From contig CM061139.1 of assembly GCA_030789695.1 (NCBI GenBank), positions 108,102,837-108,166,836 on the forward strand: DNA of 64,000 nt, given 5' to 3'. The notes beneath the pieces are model-generated. The model ran no database searches. It worked only from the letters and a program-made list of their open reading frames with translations, and had not been told where the DNA came from. Both the position numbers and the translations under genes were made by a program. How positions within the stretch are numbered: position 1 is the stretch's first letter; every line of letters starts with the position of its first letter. Shown here piece by piece: positions 45,431-57,369 of the stretch. This DNA comes from Scilla litardierei (taxonomy: Eukaryota; Streptophyta; Magnoliopsida; Asparagales; Asparagaceae).

Positions 45431-45639
45431 AAGGGGGATCCTGCTTCGCCAATTTGCTGCCGTAGTTTCTGTTTCGACGCCACCCCGGTGTTGTGTGTGA
45501 CGTCGTGTAAGAGGGTGGAGAAACAAGAACTGTCAAATTCTAGGGTTTTGGGGACTGTTTATATTCCCTTACAATTATCCTTAAATTTGTTTAAGGGCGT
45601 ATGTTCAACTAAACTTAATATATTGGATTGCCTGTTTAT

Positions 45640-45952
45640 TGGGCCTAGCCCAGTTTATAACAATGATAATATGTTATATGGGCCTGCAGCCCCATTCTGA
45701 TTAATTATCTTTTTGGTTTTCCAAATTGGGCCAGAAGCCTAGTTAATCCACTTGCAAATTTTATGTGTTAATTAGTTTTTTGCAACTGGGCCTGAAGCCC
45801 AAATATTTAAAATAATTTAATTTGACTTATTTGGGCCAGAAGCCAAATTAATAAAATTGCTTATTAAAATGATTAATATTTTACTAATAGGGCCAGCAGC
45901 CCCAATCAATGTATTAATTTATTTTAATTTCTTATTATGGGCCTGTCGCCCA
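45640..45952 (+). repeat. Seven-fold GGGCC-N-GCCC dyad array
   Basis: TGGGCCTAGCCCA-type motifs at about 45640, 45680, 45728, 45788, 45832, 45890 and 45938, 40-60 bases apart in AT-rich DNA. Variants include TGGGCCTGAAGCCCA and AGGGCCAGCAGCCCC. TGGGCC is the plant 'site II' (TCP-binding) core. Confidence 0.8.
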
Positions 45953-46545
45953 GTTTGTCATATTGTTAAAATTATATCACTCTTGCATTATTAATTATTT
46001 ATGGAATACTAGGATTCTATTTTTCAAAATATAACTATCTTCAAGATCCTGAGACCGCTCTGCCGTTAGTCAACTAACCTAACGGTGTATGACGTTTCCA
46101 CGTGGTCTACGAGATAATTATATTTTCTAGTTTCCTTTACCATATGTTTTGCTTGAGTTATATGCGTGGTTGTTTATTTTTATGCATGTAGCATATTTAG
46201 AACTGCGTGGATGTTTAAATCAGTAAAAATGTGTTTTTCGGGATCGGCCATTGTATACCTATTTACTTTCCTTGCACTTTTATTTTCTTTTGAGAGAATT
46301 TGTAAGTGAGGAAATTTGTATTTAAAGTCCAAGCTCGGTGCAACAGCATATGAAGACGAAGATATAGGGACCCACTTTGGGTTTCCGAAGTTGTATTTTT
46401 CTTTCCTTTTTATGGACTGTAAACAAACTTTGGACTGTTTATTTTTTAGGTATCTGGCCGATCCCCGCATTTTTACTTGTTTATTTCTTTATGCATGAAT
46501 TTTGAATTTTAATTAATTCATGCTCATTTTAAATTGCGTAGATAA

Positions 46546-47559
46546 ATGGCAAAATTGGCAAGCGTCGATTTCGAAGTACTTGACTCTGCAGGGACAAATT
46601 ACCTGAGTTGGCGAGTGGACCTGAAGTTCCACTTGCGTTCGGTGTCACTCCTTGGGTCCATTTTGGCTCCTTCCTCGGCCCCAGCAGCGGCCGAAGCTTC
46701 TGCTACAACTAGCAGCAGCCCTACAACCACTATATCCGATGTAGATAAGGCGAAAGCCATAATCTACATTAGGAAACATATCGCTCGGACCTTAAAGGCC
46801 GAATACTTAATGGTTGAGGATCCAAAGGACCTGTGGACAGCGCTGGAAGCTCGGTATAAACATCAAATTGATGTTATATTACCGCGTGCCAGTTATGAGT
46901 AAGAAAACCTCAGACTTCAGGACTATAAGTCTGTCGCTGAGTACAATTCTACACTTCATAACATCACCTCACGCCTGAAGATGTGCGGTGAAGAAGTGAC
47001 AGAACAGCGCATGTTGGAAAAGACAATTACCTCGTTTCACGAGAAAGATGCAATCCTCATGCAGCAATATCGTGAACGCAATTTCACGAAATTTTCCGAT
47101 CTGATCTCATGCCTACTTAGGGCAGAGCAGAATCGAGACTTACTGCTTGCAACTCATAACTTATGTCCAGCTGGCACTGCCCCTATCCCTTAAGCCCACC
47201 ACGTTTCTCCCCAGAAGTGGAAAAACAAGAGGAAGGCTAAAAACACTAAAGGGAAACCTATAATGAAGCAACCAAGAGGTGCAGCTCCCCAGACAAACAA
47301 AAACAATAAGGGAAAAAGAAATTTCATATGGAATCAAAAGAACACTGGCCAAGTGTCACTTCCTAAGAAGAACTGGGAGGATAAATGCCATAGATGCGGG
47401 ATGACTGGCCATTGGTCCAGAATCTGCCGCACTCCTCGCCACCTCCAGGAACTATATCAGGCGAGCCAGAAGTCTCTGCCTGAAGCAAACTTGGCGGCTG
47501 TTCAGCCACCAACGATGTTCACTGCAATAGACTTCGAGAACGACGACCTGCTCGATTAA
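46546..47559 (+). pseudogene. Copia D gag
   Basis: ATG at 46546 begins MAKLASVDFEVLDSAGTNYLSWRVD, the usual Ale gag N-terminus. TAA at 46900 and another stop near 47191 break the frame, but the same frame family continues (MLEKTITSFHEKDAILMQQYRERNFTKFSDLI). Basic Q/N/K-rich sequence follows, then CHRCGMTGHWSRIC (a zinc knuckle near 47390-47430). The gag ends at LLD, 47559. Confidence 0.85.
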
Positions 47560-50500
47560 GCTTCATCTTTTATCTATGCATTTAAAATTCAATGTTACTT
47601 CATCTTTAATTTGCTTAAGTTCGTCTTTTTCACTGACTTAAATAAAATTTCGTTTTAATTATAGATGAAGTATGGAATATTGTGGACAGTGCCTCGTTGC
47701 ACTGGTGTAGCATTGATATTGCTCCCACATACAACGAGACTATAAGATGCAAATTCTCCTTATAAACATATAGGAAATCTCCACTTTTCAAGGATATTTC
47801 TTTTATAGAAAATAACTTGAAAATTGTGGATAATATTTATTGAATATCAATATGTAACTCGTCAAGAAAATGTCCAGAAGACCATCTACTTACGATTTCA
47901 TTGGACCCCCGTCGGGCCCCTATAATTACAGATATTCATCCTATAGAAAGCCAACTTGACTAAGCACCAGAAGTGCCTTTCATTGCCATAGTTTTTAACT
48001 CTGGCAAAAATGGACTTGGTCATCCTGGATCAGCGATGATGGACGCATCATCAAATGAATCCATTGGAGAACCTGAAGATTCTTCAAAAGGTTGAGTTTC
48101 CTTGTCCCCCTTTGTCATAAGGGAAAACTTAGAGAGAGACCTTCCCTCCTGAAAGTGGGTTTAGAGTCTCCTGGCTTCATTGAGAGAATACATGGTGACC
48201 TTTTGCGGGCCTATTCACCCCGCAAATGGACCATTTTCGGTACTTCATTACTGTACTGATATATGCATCTACTAGATGGTTTTCTGTGTGCCTCATATTC
48301 ACTCGCAACATAGCTTTCTCAAAGCTAATAATGAGGGTGAATTCACCACTCATATCATTCAAGACTTCTACCAAGCAACTGACATTGAAATTGAACATCC
48401 TGTAGCATGTTCATACTCAGAATGGGTTATCAGAGTCTCTGGTAAAGAGACTCCAATGGATTTCACGTCCATTGTTAGATTCCAGTTGCATGTTGATATT
48501 TAGGGACCAACAAGCTGCACTCCGCATCGCTTATCACGATACGGCTCGCTTGTGGCCATATCTTATTGCTGATGCCGCTTTCTTATGGTTTACCACCAAG
48601 TCTTGATAAATGTGAATTTGATGAGTAAAGTCTCATTGTAATAGGCACGCAGTCTAAAGAAGCCTGAAGCTTCTGAGACCATATCATGGGACACATAAGT
48701 CCTCATCTCGTTATGATCCGCATACTTTTTTTTCTGTGTGACGTTGAGATCCAGAAGATCCTTCACATTCAGACTAAAGTACATCAATTGACGGATAAAA
48801 TTGCGGACAACCAGAAGATTGTTCGTTCACACGTCCCTGCTGCCAACACGCCAGCTAGGATTGACATTCCCAAAGATGGATGCAATCCACCGGCAGCAGA
48901 ATTGGCTTTACCTCAATTGAAAAGAGGACGCCTGCCAGGTTCACATCATAAAATTCCTCAAAAGAGGAAGATTCCTGGATATATCAAAATGATCCAACCA
49001 CAGGATGCTGAGCTCAGACCAGCAACCTCTCCCCTCCAAATTTCCCCTGCAGAGGAAACAACAGGAGAAACATCATTATTTTACGTACGTACTGGAGAGG
49101 TACTGGATAGATATAGCACAGTCGTCGACGACGGTTTTGCTTTCGCTATTGCCGTTCACGTCGCTGAATACGACGATGACGTCTACCCACTTTTCTATAG
49201 CGTAAATGCATAGAATGGCCAAAGTGGGACGAGGCAATAAGAGTAGAGCTGGACTCACTCTTGAAAAGCAAAGTCTTTGGACCAGTAGTCCATACACCTG
49301 AATGTGTAAATACCTGTGGAATATAATTCGTATTTCATAAAGACATTGAAACGAAGGAAATGTGATCATTTTCCTACTACGCCTACACTTCTCTGAAAAA
49401 ACCAATACATGCAGCTCATGGACGTTGTGACTGCATATATATACGTCAATATAGATATAGAGATCTATATAAAACTTCCAGAAGGGTATACTCTACCCCC
49501 AGAGATGAAAGAGAGACGTAAAAACGTCTTCTCCATAAAGGCTACAAAGATCATTAGTTGATCTTAAGCAATATTCTGCCTGGGTATCTTTTTCGAAAGA
49601 TCGTTGACAGAATTTGTGATATTTCCCGTATATGTGGTCGACTTAAAGCTGATAGGATCTCCTGCAGAGACCATTTAGACATCAGATAACTTTAAGCATA
49701 CCTTGGAAATGAAAAACCTAGGTATAACAAGGTATTATCTCGGCTTATATATTTAACACCTTCGTGGTGGAACCCTTTAATATCCTTCATACACCTGGAG
49801 TTTATGAAGAATGATGTCCACTTGCATCCTATTAAAAATGGATGCTTATTTATGACACCTTCCAGTAACTGGAAGAGGGGGAGGACATCCTAGGTCCCGA
49901 AGAGCCTAGCTCTCCTGAAGAGCCTAGCTCTAGTGTACTTATTACACTTCTTTATCTGGCCAACTGCACGTGTCTTTGATAGAACGTCTGCAGCAAAGTT
50001 GTTAACCAGATATAGTGTTGCCCTGGAGAGCACCACTAGACCAAGGATAAGCTGCTTCTGCGCAACTTCCAAGGGTCATGGAATATATATCGCATATGCA
50101 GGTTTAAATATCATCGCGATGATTAAAACACAAAAGGCCGTCCACCTCCCAAATATCTACACATCATCCTCCAATGTCTACATCTTCTGAGAAGCCCATC
50201 ATCCAAGAAGCAAGTATTTTAAACGCTCAGCCAGGTCCAGCAGTACCTTGCAGGCACACAGAAGACTGATTCAAAGAGTATTCCACTCTAGAGCGCCACT
50301 ACTTTCCAATAGCCGCTAGATGAATAAACTTGTATAGATAAGTGATGACTGTATTTGCTTTCAGAACATGATGGATGTATAGACAAATAGGAGATGATTG
50401 TATAGATACATAGGAAATCTGCAAGCCTGAAGCTTGTACAGATCAGGGGGAGTCCCTCAATAGTTGTACTCTTTTCCCTTAAGCTGCTGGTTTTTCCCAC

Positions 50501-50617
50501 TGGGTTTTCCACAGCTAAGGTTTTAACGAGGCAACCATAGTGGCTTTGGATCCAGAAGTATCCACCCCATTAGCATACTGAATCCTGAAGTATTCATATG
50601 CTTAAACCAAGGTAATG
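47560..50617 (+). pseudogene. Copia D pol remnants (integrase, linker, reverse transcriptase)
   Basis: Integrase traces: CGPIHP-NGPF near 48205-48230, a frameshifted CT(R)NIAFSK-like segment, then EGEFTTHIIQDFY and IEHPVA (48320-48405). The integrase-RT linker is the open frame 48686-49213 (EIQKILHIQ, RSHVPAANTPARID, LKRGRLPGS). RT start WDEAIRVELDSLLKSKVFGPV lies near 49228-49290, and further RT/RNase H scraps reach ~50150. Many stops and shifts; no YVDD motif was recovered. Non-functional. Confidence 0.8.
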
Positions 50618-50633
50618 GAGAGATGAGGGGGAG
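50618..50633 (+). other. Polypurine tract of copia D
   Basis: GAGAGATGAGGGGGAG abuts the right LTR. Confidence 0.85.
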
Positions 50634-50834
50634 TGTTGTGAGTTGAGAGAGGCTTTTGGCCTCCCTCCCCTCATCATCTCACCATTTACTCCCCACTAAC
50701 TTAGTGGGGAGTCACTTGGACTTCAAAGGTGAATGAATATATAGAGAGCCATGGCTTATGCCATGGCTTATGCCATGGCTACTCTTGATTTTAAGAAATT
50801 AGTTTACACACTTCTTCCAATCTCTTTCTCAACA
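50634..50834 (+). repeat. 3' LTR of copia D
   Basis: TGTTGTGAG … CTCAACA, with three instead of two copies of the CCATGGCTTATG motif. Confidence 0.93.
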
Positions 50835-50839
50835 TAATC
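50835..50839. repeat. TSD of copia D (right, TAATC)
   Basis: Matches 44314-44318. Confidence 0.92.
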
Positions 50840-51147
50840 ATGTTTTTAAAGAAATTTTGTTTATTGAGCAAGGGGTTATAGACATGCCAGAAAGATGTTT
50901 GATGAAATGCTTTAGAGTAATGAAATGAGATTACGGCTTCATTGGAGAGAGAAGATAGTGTGGGGATCATGCTTAAATATATACGAAAAAGGTTTGGGGC
51001 TCACTCAATTTATGATATATTTATGGTTTAATATATGAAAATTCCTCATGTTCTATATGGGTGAAATTGAATTTTGTTGCAAAATGGGGGAAAACTAAAT
51101 AACAGTTGCCACACTTTCCTCACGTTCTTCAACAAGGGAATATCTTA

Positions 51148-51782
51148 GGGCCTGTTCTTTTGTAGAAAGTATAATCGGGAAAGTTGAGAATTTGGGAATC
51201 TGATGAGAGAGAAATTTGTGTGCAGTGTGTTCTTTGTTGGAAAGTGGCGTTGGATTGTGGAGTTGGAAAGTTGAGGTGGGGCCCACTCCGTGTAGTGTGT
51301 TCTTTTGGTTGAAGAAAATTGGAGGTGGAAAGTGTTGTTGGGTTCACTCAAATTTAATTTTTGCTATTTAAAACTAAACTAAATTCTTAAAACTAAATTA
51401 ATTAATTAATATATTAGCTAATTAACACTTAAAATTATTAACTTGGTGTGAAAATGCTAATCATATGTATATATACCCAAATCTCGATGTGTTCTCCAGC
51501 CAGGAAAGCGAAGCAAAACAAATAAAATAAAAAAATCAGATTGGCTGCTCCTATTAGCTGGGAAGAGAGGGGGGTGAGATTCATGTGTAATCCGAGCAAA
51601 AACGCAGGGTTGCAAAACCCCCCAGATTCCGACTGCCACATGCCACCTAGGACTAAAACCTCAATTCTCAAATTGCTCAAAAGAACACACAACGGGAAAA
51701 GAAGTGTGGAATCCGGTGAATAGTGCGTGAACAGTAATAATTTGCACTTTCTCCCCCAACGTTTGGACAAAAGAACATGCGC
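51148..51782. mobile_element. Harbinger-like MITE in Helitron b
   Basis: TIRs GGGCCTGTTCTTTTGT (51148-51163) and ACAAAAGAACATGCGC (51767-51782) match at 14 of 16 positions when inverted, flanked by TTA on both sides (51145-51147 and 51783-51785). No transposase is encoded. TTA target duplications are the PIF/Harbinger hallmark. Confidence 0.75.
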
Positions 51783-52016
51783 TTAATTGTCCGTGCCCGA
51801 CGGACACGGGTTATGACTAGTCTATTATACAAATGAGGACCTTATTTGAATTTTGTACTACGTGACACCCAAAATATGACTATGATAAAAACGATGACGA
51901 TACTTTGTGACTAGGACACGATCTTCTTGCATTTTTTTAAAACTAAAAAACCAAAAACCAGTAACAAGCTCATCCCACGTTGGAATAAGACGCATAACTG
52001 CTCACAATGGTTATCG

Positions 52017-52532
52017 AAACTAGACCCGACTATGGTTCGGTTCGAACCGTGGAACCGAACCGGAACCGAACCGATTTAGAACCGAACCGAACCGGAACCG
52101 ACATGCCGGTTCCAAGAACCGAAATCGGAACCGGGCCAAGCCGGTTCGGTTCCGGTTTGCCCTTTTGTGGAACCGAACCGAAACCGGCGGTCCAGGTTCG
52201 TCGGTTCCCCAGTTTCGGAACCGGGGAACCGAATCGGAACCGATAAGGTTTTGGCCAATTTGCTTACATTCCCCGGTTTGGTTTGTCACATTCTCAATTT
52301 TCTCATATGTAACTTGCATTAAGTTGATTAGTGACAAGATATATTTCTTTTTTAAGTTATAGCCTTCAAATTTTGTTTACTTTTCTTATATTTTTCACCA
52401 CGATCGAACTTGAACCGACCCCAAATCGGAACCGGTCGAGAACCGGAACCGGAACCGAACCACGTTCCGGATTTTGTCGGAACCGGATCAGACGATTCGA
52501 AACCGGAACCGAACTGTGATCGGGTCTAAACG
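52017..52532. mobile_element. Palindromic MITE rich in GGAACCGAACC
   Basis: Long inverted ends: CGAAACTAGACCCGAC…GGTTCGGTTC at 52015-52043, inverted as GAACCGAAC…CGGGTCTAAACG near 52504-52532. Simple GGAACCGAACC repeats are on both flanks around a unique centre (52255-52400). No coding. A hAT-type MITE is likely; TSD not resolved. Confidence 0.6.
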
Positions 52533-52719
52533 AAACCCACGTCACATTATCGAAAATTCTATGGGCGAAAGCACATATTTTGGGGGGGAGGAAACTTAAA
52601 GCATGCATTCTGCAACCCTCAACCTCCCTCTCTTCACGTCCGGAGCACGCGGACTTCGATCAGATCGTGCCTAGAGATTTATGGCTACAGTGATGCTAGG
52701 GTTGATCTGAGGTGTTCAA

Positions 52720-53545
52720 ATCCGATCTGTGTCCAAGCTTTGATCTAAAGTTGCTAACTTTTTTTATATTTTCGTTCAAATTCAGATGATTCGGCAGCGA
52801 GGTATTCAATTCTGATCTTTAGCTTTGATCTTGTTACTGGAATGTTGAGATTTTGATATAAAGTTGCTAACTTTTTTAATTTTTGGTTCAAATTCAGATC
52901 AATTTTGGGGCGACTAAGGCGTGTTCAAATCTGGTAATTTAATTAATTAATTATGCCATATATATTTCAATCCGATGCCCCCTCCCCCTATTAATTTTTA
53001 ATTCAAGTTAGGGCTTCATTCGAATTATTGATGTTTCATTCGTACTGTTTAAAACTGGGGTAAATAAAAATGTTTGATTTTTTAGAATCCGGTGATAGCC
53101 TTCCTCTTCTTGGGACTGTATCAATCACATGATTCCTAATGCATCTCTTTGTTGTAAATTACTATGAGAAATCTAGCATCTTGGATTTTTCACATATGAA
53201 AATAGCGATTGTGGTGAGAAGAAAAAGCCCACTTTCTATGAAATTTTGCCAAATAATGAAGGACCCATCCCTTTTGGGCCGACTGAGGCGTGTTCAAATA
53301 TGAACATTGTGTCCAAGCTTTGACAATTTTATTAGTAATGTTGAGTTTTTTGATCTAAAGTTGCTGACTTTTTTTTTATTTTTTGAATGAAATTTAGATG
53401 ATTTTGTCGACGATTGAGGTTTATTCAAATGTGATCTCTGTGTCCCATCTTTGATATTTTTACTGTAAAGTTGAGATTTTTGATCTAAAGTTGATAACTT
53501 GTTTTTTTATTTTTTGGTTGAAATTCAGATGATTTTGGGGGCGAT
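52720..53545 (+). repeat. Imperfect ~130-bp repeats
   Basis: Four or five copies of TTGATCTAAAGTTGCTAACTTTTTT…GTTCAAATTCAGATGATTTTGG…GAGG-GTTCAAATCTGATC. T-rich tract then CAG|ATGATTTTGG looks like a repeated intron-acceptor boundary. A possible captured 5' gene segment amplified inside the Helitron. Confidence 0.6.
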
Positions 53546-54440
53546 TGATGTGTCGGTCAAGAAGGCGTAGGCAAATAAGTCGGTGATATCAAAGCACATG
53601 TCAAAGTACACAGAGCCAGCTGAGGGGGGAGGTCGCCTAATGTCAAGCCGCCTTATGCCGATGTAGGTATGTGTGTTTATGATGGAAGTTAGGGTTGAGG
53701 TTTGGGGAAGAGGAATTTAGTTTGTAGGTGTTGTTCATCATGCTAATTAAATCCTCTTTTTAATTTCACTCTCTGTGTTGTTTTACGTTGGTGGTTTTTT
53801 CTTTTAAGCTAATTGTTGATAGTTGGGAAGCAGGAATCTTTTAAGCTGATTAAATCCTCTTTAATATGTTGTGTAATGTAATTTATATGTACATTTGTGG
53901 GAGATCGATGATTCATCGAGGATGGAAGAATGTGGTATGGAAAGTGTCTGAAATTGATGGTGGTGGCTTCTGATTCTCTTCAAATTTTGTGACCCTTTTC
54001 TTTAGTTTTTTGTTCTGCATTTGTTGTTGCTTGCAATATTCTATATAAATGCATTCAATGTAATAACAATGGCGTTGTAAAGAATTTGGTAGAATTTGAT
54101 TCAGTTTCAAGCCCAAAATTTCTCCAAGTTTGCTATTTTTCAAGAAGTTAGCTTATGTTTTCAGAGCAACACCAATGTTTTGAAAATATCTTGATAGAAT
54201 TTACTTCAGTTTCAAGCCCAAAATGACTCCAGGTTTGCTATTTTTGAAGAATTTCTGACAAACAATAGACTAATTAAATGATTTATGATAAGCTATATAA
54301 ATGCATTCAAGGTAAGAACTAAATTCAGGGGAAACTAAATTCTCTAGGTGGAACTAAGATATTTAGGGGAGAACTAAATAACACTATTTAAATATTGTTT
54401 TTCGTTTAAAATTAGGAAATCTAAGTTTTTGAGGGGGAAT
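53546..54440. other. Unassigned interior of Helitron c
   Basis: No reliable gene. The two similar segments at 54088-54130 and 54188-54245 (GAATTT-TTCAGTTTCAAGCCCAAAAT) form a short direct repeat about 103 bases apart. Confidence 0.4.
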
Positions 54441-54481
54441 ATTTTAAATGAGTCGTGCCCTTGGACACGGGTTATGACTAG

Positions 54482-55399
54482 TTTTTCTATAAATAAAGTC
54501 ATGTGGTCTCTCACAAGAAGCACTTCAGACAAAAAAAATAAAGAGAGCACAATGATCGCGTAGCGATCGCGTAAAAGAGGTCATTGTGTTAATATTGTTT
54601 ATTACAATTTTATTAAGAAAAAACGAAAGTGTTGACAGGCCCAATAGCCTTATTTAAGAGCAAATAAGCCCATCTGAGTCTTACGTTGGTTCTACATCGT
54701 GTTCATTTGAATTAAACATGTATTTTGCCTTGCCCTGCTCTGCCCGACCCATTCTCATCTCTCCCCGCCGATCCTCGAGTCCATGGCCGCCACCGTCCCC
54801 AACATCTCTTTGTAAGCCTCAAGCCCTAACCCTAATCCGGTCGATTCAGTGCCACCTTTTCCAATCACTCATCCCGCTGCAAATCCAGCCGCGCGCAGTC
54901 GTTATCGAGATCACCGCGACCCAAAGTTTACCCGAGATTGAGGTAATTTTTTCGATTCTTAGCTTTTATGATTAATCTACTTCAGTAGAACATAGTTCTT
55001 GAGATGGTTCATGCACAACCTTACTTCAAAACAAATAGGGATTTTTATTCTTTTGATGTGTACATTATGTCAAGCATGAATCTCGTTAGGATTTTTTTAC
55101 TTAGTTCTTACATGAATATGCTTTTTTTCAATCTTAAAATTGAGAATTGGGGTTTGTTTTGCATGTTTCAGGACGTGCTCTTCCAAAATCCTTGTTGATG
55201 GGACTTCTCTTCATATTTTTCAAATGAGAATTTAATGTTTCCATCATAAGAGAATTTCATTTGGATATAGGGCTAATCCCAAATTCAAACACCACATTAA
55301 AATAATAAAATTGAAAATTTATTCCAATATCAAATTAATAAAAATTAATGCACAAGACCAAATTGAATGCACCCCAAGTTTAAATACAAAAACTATATA
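54482..55399 (+). other. Possible 5' end of a gene or gene fragment
   Basis: CTATAAATAAAG at 54487 is a TATA-like motif. The palindromic ATCGCGTAGCGATCGCG lies at 54554-54571. A C-rich stretch 54725-54945 differs sharply from its AT-rich surroundings. It includes CCATGGCCGCCACC (good plant start context at 54782) and ends GAG|GTAATTTT, a splice-donor-like site at 54943. No downstream exon or known protein could be identified, and the ATG at 54782 meets a stop after ten codons unless spliced at TTT|GTAAGC. Confidence 0.25.
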
Positions 55400-55989
55400 T
55401 CTAATATACAATTAAGAGATGTTTTTGAATTAGGTTGCGGACTAGGATAGAGGGTGGGTAGAAGGACGGGTGAGATTGAATCATAAGAAATCAATGGATA
55501 TGATGAGAGTTTGTGAAAATTTTGGAAGAAATATCCTAATATTTTGGGGGTAAATTCTAAAATTTTGTGGGAAAATAAATCTGGAAAGAACTAAATTTTG
55601 AGGGAACAAAAATTTTAAATTTTTTGGGGTAACTAAATTTTTTTGAAAACTTAAATTCTATGAGAGAACTAAATTTTAATTTAATAATTTGAGAGATTAA
55701 ATCTGAAGGAAACTAAAATTTTAAACATTGGATAATCTAGATCTAGAGGGAACTCAATTTTGGGGGAACTAAAGTTTTTCGGAGGAACTAAATTCTTTGG
55801 GGAAACTAAATTTTAGTTTGAATATGGTTAAAATTTTTTATTGGAGGATATTTTAAAGGTGGCTGCAATTTTTTTGGGTGATTTTGAAAAGGCTGCAAAT
55901 TCTTTACGGAGGTGGAATTTTGAATTAGTTGAAATTTTTTAAGGAAATATTTGAATGCTCGGTGACATATGGTCACGGGTTGTAACTAG
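55400..55989. mobile_element. Helitron-like element d
   Basis: TCTAATATACAATTAAGAG after A; the 3' hairpin GTGAC-ATATG-GTCAC then GGGTTGTAACTAG before T. Body sequence (GATGAGAGTTTGTGAAAATTTTG) is shared with element a (43210-43235). Confidence 0.75.
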
Positions 55990-56921
55990 TTTATCTATAG
56001 AAACTGATGTTTTTTCTATTATACATATACTTTTGACCCAATTGGAATTCAGTTACAAAATGTTATCTTTTCAATCCTAAGGATTGCTAGATTTGAATTT
56101 GTAAAATAGAAAATCTCAGGCTTTGAGGTACAACGCGAAGATGAAGAAAATGTAATGTAAAATTTTCTTCCAAGCTTTGCCTATTTGTTTGTAAATAATG
56201 ACTTTCACAATTTCTTTCCTGTTTTTACAACCCTTATTTAATAAAACAAATCAATAAAAGAAAATCACAAATACATGTTAGTTTCATTGTAAAAGAGTTA
56301 ATATTATTATTTTAAATTATAGCCAACATTTTTAAACAATAAAAATTCCGTTTTAAGATTGGACTTATTATAAAAATTGTAATACTAAGTTTTAGCATAT
56401 TAGGCACATTTTCATTGTAAATACTTAGTGTTGGCTTTAGATGATTTATAATTCTATTGAAAAACATGAATTATTAATTTACAATATGTATGCATGTATA
56501 TGGTAAATGGTTTCCATGCTTATGAAAAAATGATTACATTTTAAGCTATATGTATATATGCATTTATATAGTAAGTAGTTACCATGATTATGAAAAGATG
56601 ATTATAGTTTGATAGTAATTTTCTAGAAGATTTTCCTCAAACTTGCATGGCATGTGCTCGTCATACTAGTATTAAGTAATATTTCAGGGCAAAATAATAC
56701 TATGATCCTTGTTTTAAAGCTTCACTCCACATTTTGAACAATTGCCTCCATTAATTTTGATCTTGATATTCTAACTCTAGCACGCCAAAGATTTTGTGAA
56801 CCAAAAATTTTTTGGTGTCGATCTATGGGTGAAAAAAGTTATATTGTTATAAACTTGTTAATTTTTTAATAAGCAGATCATCAAGCAAAAATCTTTGGGT
56901 TAGCTACATCTTTAGGGGGAT
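55990..56921. other. Unassigned AT-rich segment
   Basis: No gene or repeat boundary recognised. Confidence 0.4.
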
Positions 56922-57369
56922 CAGTGATTTTAATATCGAGCGTATTAGCTGATAAATCGAATGATATATATCGGTATCAAATCGAATCCGGTACAATATC
57001 GATATATTTCTGAGTTATATAAAAAACCCGATATTTCAGCTGATAAGGCTGATATAATGACCTGATATATATCGGATCGATATAATATGATACTATTCAC
57101 ACCTTAGTTTAAATGGATTTGGATCCAAATTGATCCAAACATGTTTTCATTATAAAATCATCCGCTGATCGTCTTATCCGCTCGCTTAGTGATCTGACGA
57201 AAGGAAAAAAAAGAAAGACAAAATGCCAGCAAGTAGGTTTTAGGGTTTTGAAATTTGAAGAAAATCAGAGGTAATTCACAAAAAAAATCTAGCCATTTGT
57301 AAGTTTTTTGATGTTTTTTCTTAACTGTAGACTTTTTGCATAATTTTTTTATATTTTTCATGAATTCTT

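Larger units (their letters stand above)
44698..46541 (+). other. Possible leader intron of copia D
   Basis: CTAGAG|GTAATTTC at 44698 resembles a plant splice donor. TTGCGTAG|ATAA at 46541 resembles an acceptor four bases before the gag ATG. The ~1.84-kb interval lacks coding and holds two repeat arrays. It may instead be an insertion or simply a long leader. Confidence 0.35.
44319..50834 (+). mobile_element. Copia D: small-LTR Ale/Retrofit-like element, coding decayed
   Basis: LTRs of 189 and 201 bases, TSD TAATC, PBS TTATCAGCACG and PPT GAGATGAGGGGGAG are all in place. Gag, zinc knuckle, integrase and RT remnants are present, but every domain is interrupted. Very short LTRs with this PBS variant are typical of the Ale/Retrofit lineage. 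The two LTRs differ only by an extra 12-bp TTATGCCATGGC repeat in the right copy. Confidence 0.9.
43933..51820. mobile_element. Helitron-like element b carrying nested insertions
   Basis: The 5' end TCTATTATACAATTGACGAC is after A. The 3' end is CGTGCCC-GAC-GGACACG then GGTTATGACTAG, followed by T at 51821. Without copia D (44319-50839) and the MITE (51148-51785) it would be ~730 bases, similar to elements a and d. No Helitron protein is encoded. Confidence 0.75.
51821..54481. mobile_element. Helitron-like element c
   Basis: Starts TCTATTATACAAATGAGG directly after the CTAG of element b and ends CGTGCCC-TT-GGACACG … GGTTATGACTAG before T. It contains a palindromic MITE and a tandem-repeat tract but no Rep/helicase frame. 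The first ~90 bases are close to those of element b. Confidence 0.75.

Noticed and set aside
45057..45700. Overlapping frames of 70-162 codons rich in Pro/Gly
   Set aside because: Produced by the G/C-run tandem repeat; present in several frames at once, with no conserved domain.
51438..51770. 110-codon frame near the Helitron b end
   Set aside because: Inside a Harbinger-like MITE; no domain.
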